Source: Oscillospiraceae bacterium
GTDB lineage: Bacteria > Bacillota > Clostridia > Oscillospirales > Ruminococcaceae
NCBI GenBank assembly: GCA_031285645.1
Contig: JAITVU010000416.1
Span: 1 to 22,123, forward strand
Length of the DNA: 22,123 nt
Reading direction: 5' to 3'
Shown piece after piece: positions 21,886 through 22,123 of this stretch. Numbering within the stretch: the first letter of the stretch is position 1; each line of letters begins with the position of its first letter. The position numbers were made by a program, and so were the translations under genes. Below the pieces are notes generated by a model, which was not told the origin of the DNA, did not search any database, and worked only from the letters and a program-made list of their open reading frames with translations.

Positions 21886-22123
21886 ATGAACGCTCAAAAA
21901 ATCTGTTGTTTTACCGGTCACAGAAAGATCGCAGAAGATCAGTGGGACAATCTTATCAATCAATTGCGTAGTGAGGTGCAAAAAGCCGTCGACGACGGTT
22001 ATACAACATTTATCTCCGGTTTCGCTCAGGGCGCCGATTTACTCTTCGCGGAGGTGGTCTTGGATTTAAAAAAGGATAACCCGCATTTGTTTTTGGAGGC
22101 CGCTATCCCATATGCAAACCGTT
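21886..22123 (+). CDS. SLOG-family protein (DUF1273/YpsA-like), 5' part
   Basis: Seventy-nine codons of a gene that runs off the window. The translation begins MNAQKICCFTGHRKIAEDQW and continues with DDGYTTFISGFAQGADLLFAE and LKKDNPHLFLEAAIPYANR. The CCFTGHR start, the FISGFAQGADLLFAE glycine loop and the LEAAIP strand are those of the DUF1273/YpsA branch of the SLOG superfamily, Rossmann-like proteins thought to bind nucleotide derivatives. B. subtilis YpsA is linked to division and oxidative stress; other SLOG domains act in defence systems. GGAGGG precedes the ATG at 21886. Divergent from the three XRE genes. Confidence 0.87.
   Translation, partial: MNAQKICCFTGHRKIAEDQWDNLINQLRSEVQKAVDDGYTTFISGFAQGADLLFAEVVLDLKKDNPHLFLEAAIPYANR

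Overview
The window spans a chromosomal replication origin of a Bacillota, most likely a member of Clostridia. The evidence is the gene order: on the minus strand dnaA-dnaN-(S4 protein)-recF-remB-gyrB-gyrA, and on the plus strand rpmH-rnpA-yidD-yidC-jag-mnmE-mnmG-rsmG-noc-parA-parB. This is the classic Bacillus/Clostridium oriC neighbourhood, and both arms are transcribed away from the origin. The genus cannot be told from the sequence alone. The genes are of middling G+C, and the origin spacer is very A+T-rich.

Layout. (1) 1-665: 5' part of gyrA (minus), followed upstream by a hairpin-rich spacer and a Nudix hydrolase gene that separates gyrA from gyrB. (2) 1471-6263: gyrB, remB, recF, an S4-domain gene and dnaN (minus); recF, the S4 gene and dnaN overlap end to end. 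(3) 6264-6767: the dnaN-dnaA spacer, read as the unwinding region of oriC: an A+T-rich stretch, five TAG trinucleotides (DnaA-trio), GGGG, then five DnaA-box-like sites. (4) 6768-8090: dnaA, then a 467-bp spacer with few DnaA boxes. (5) 8558-11749: rpmH (44 aa), rnpA, yidD, yidC and jag, encoding a ribosomal protein, the RNase P protein and the membrane insertion machinery. (6) 11958-15947: mnmE, mnmG and rsmG (tRNA and rRNA modification). (7) 16087-18957: noc, a parS-like palindrome, parA and parB (chromosome segregation and nucleoid occlusion). (8) 19004-20685: an acyl-ACP thioesterase overlapping an alpha/beta hydrolase. (9) 20719-20945: a multi-hairpin repeat and a bidirectional terminator. 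(10) 20948-22123: three very small XRE-type HTH genes (minus), divergent from a YpsA-like SLOG gene that runs off the window.

How the genes work together. DnaA opens oriC and the DnaN clamp loads there. RecF and gyrase act on the replicating DNA. ParA/ParB with parS segregate the origins, and Noc belongs to the same ParB family. MnmE and MnmG jointly modify tRNA wobble uridines. YidC, YidD and Jag belong to membrane protein biogenesis.

The least routine parts are: a family of intergenic palindromic modules, two copies of which share the same ends but have different interiors (3792-3842 and 20719-20887); a parS palindrome abutting the predicted -35 of parAB; a long RGG-rich tail on Jag; Gln at the quinolone-anchor position of GyrA; and the XRE triplet/SLOG locus, whose divergent promoter is flanked by a 10-bp perfect inverted repeat. 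No CRISPR array, insertion sequence, tRNA or rRNA was recognised.
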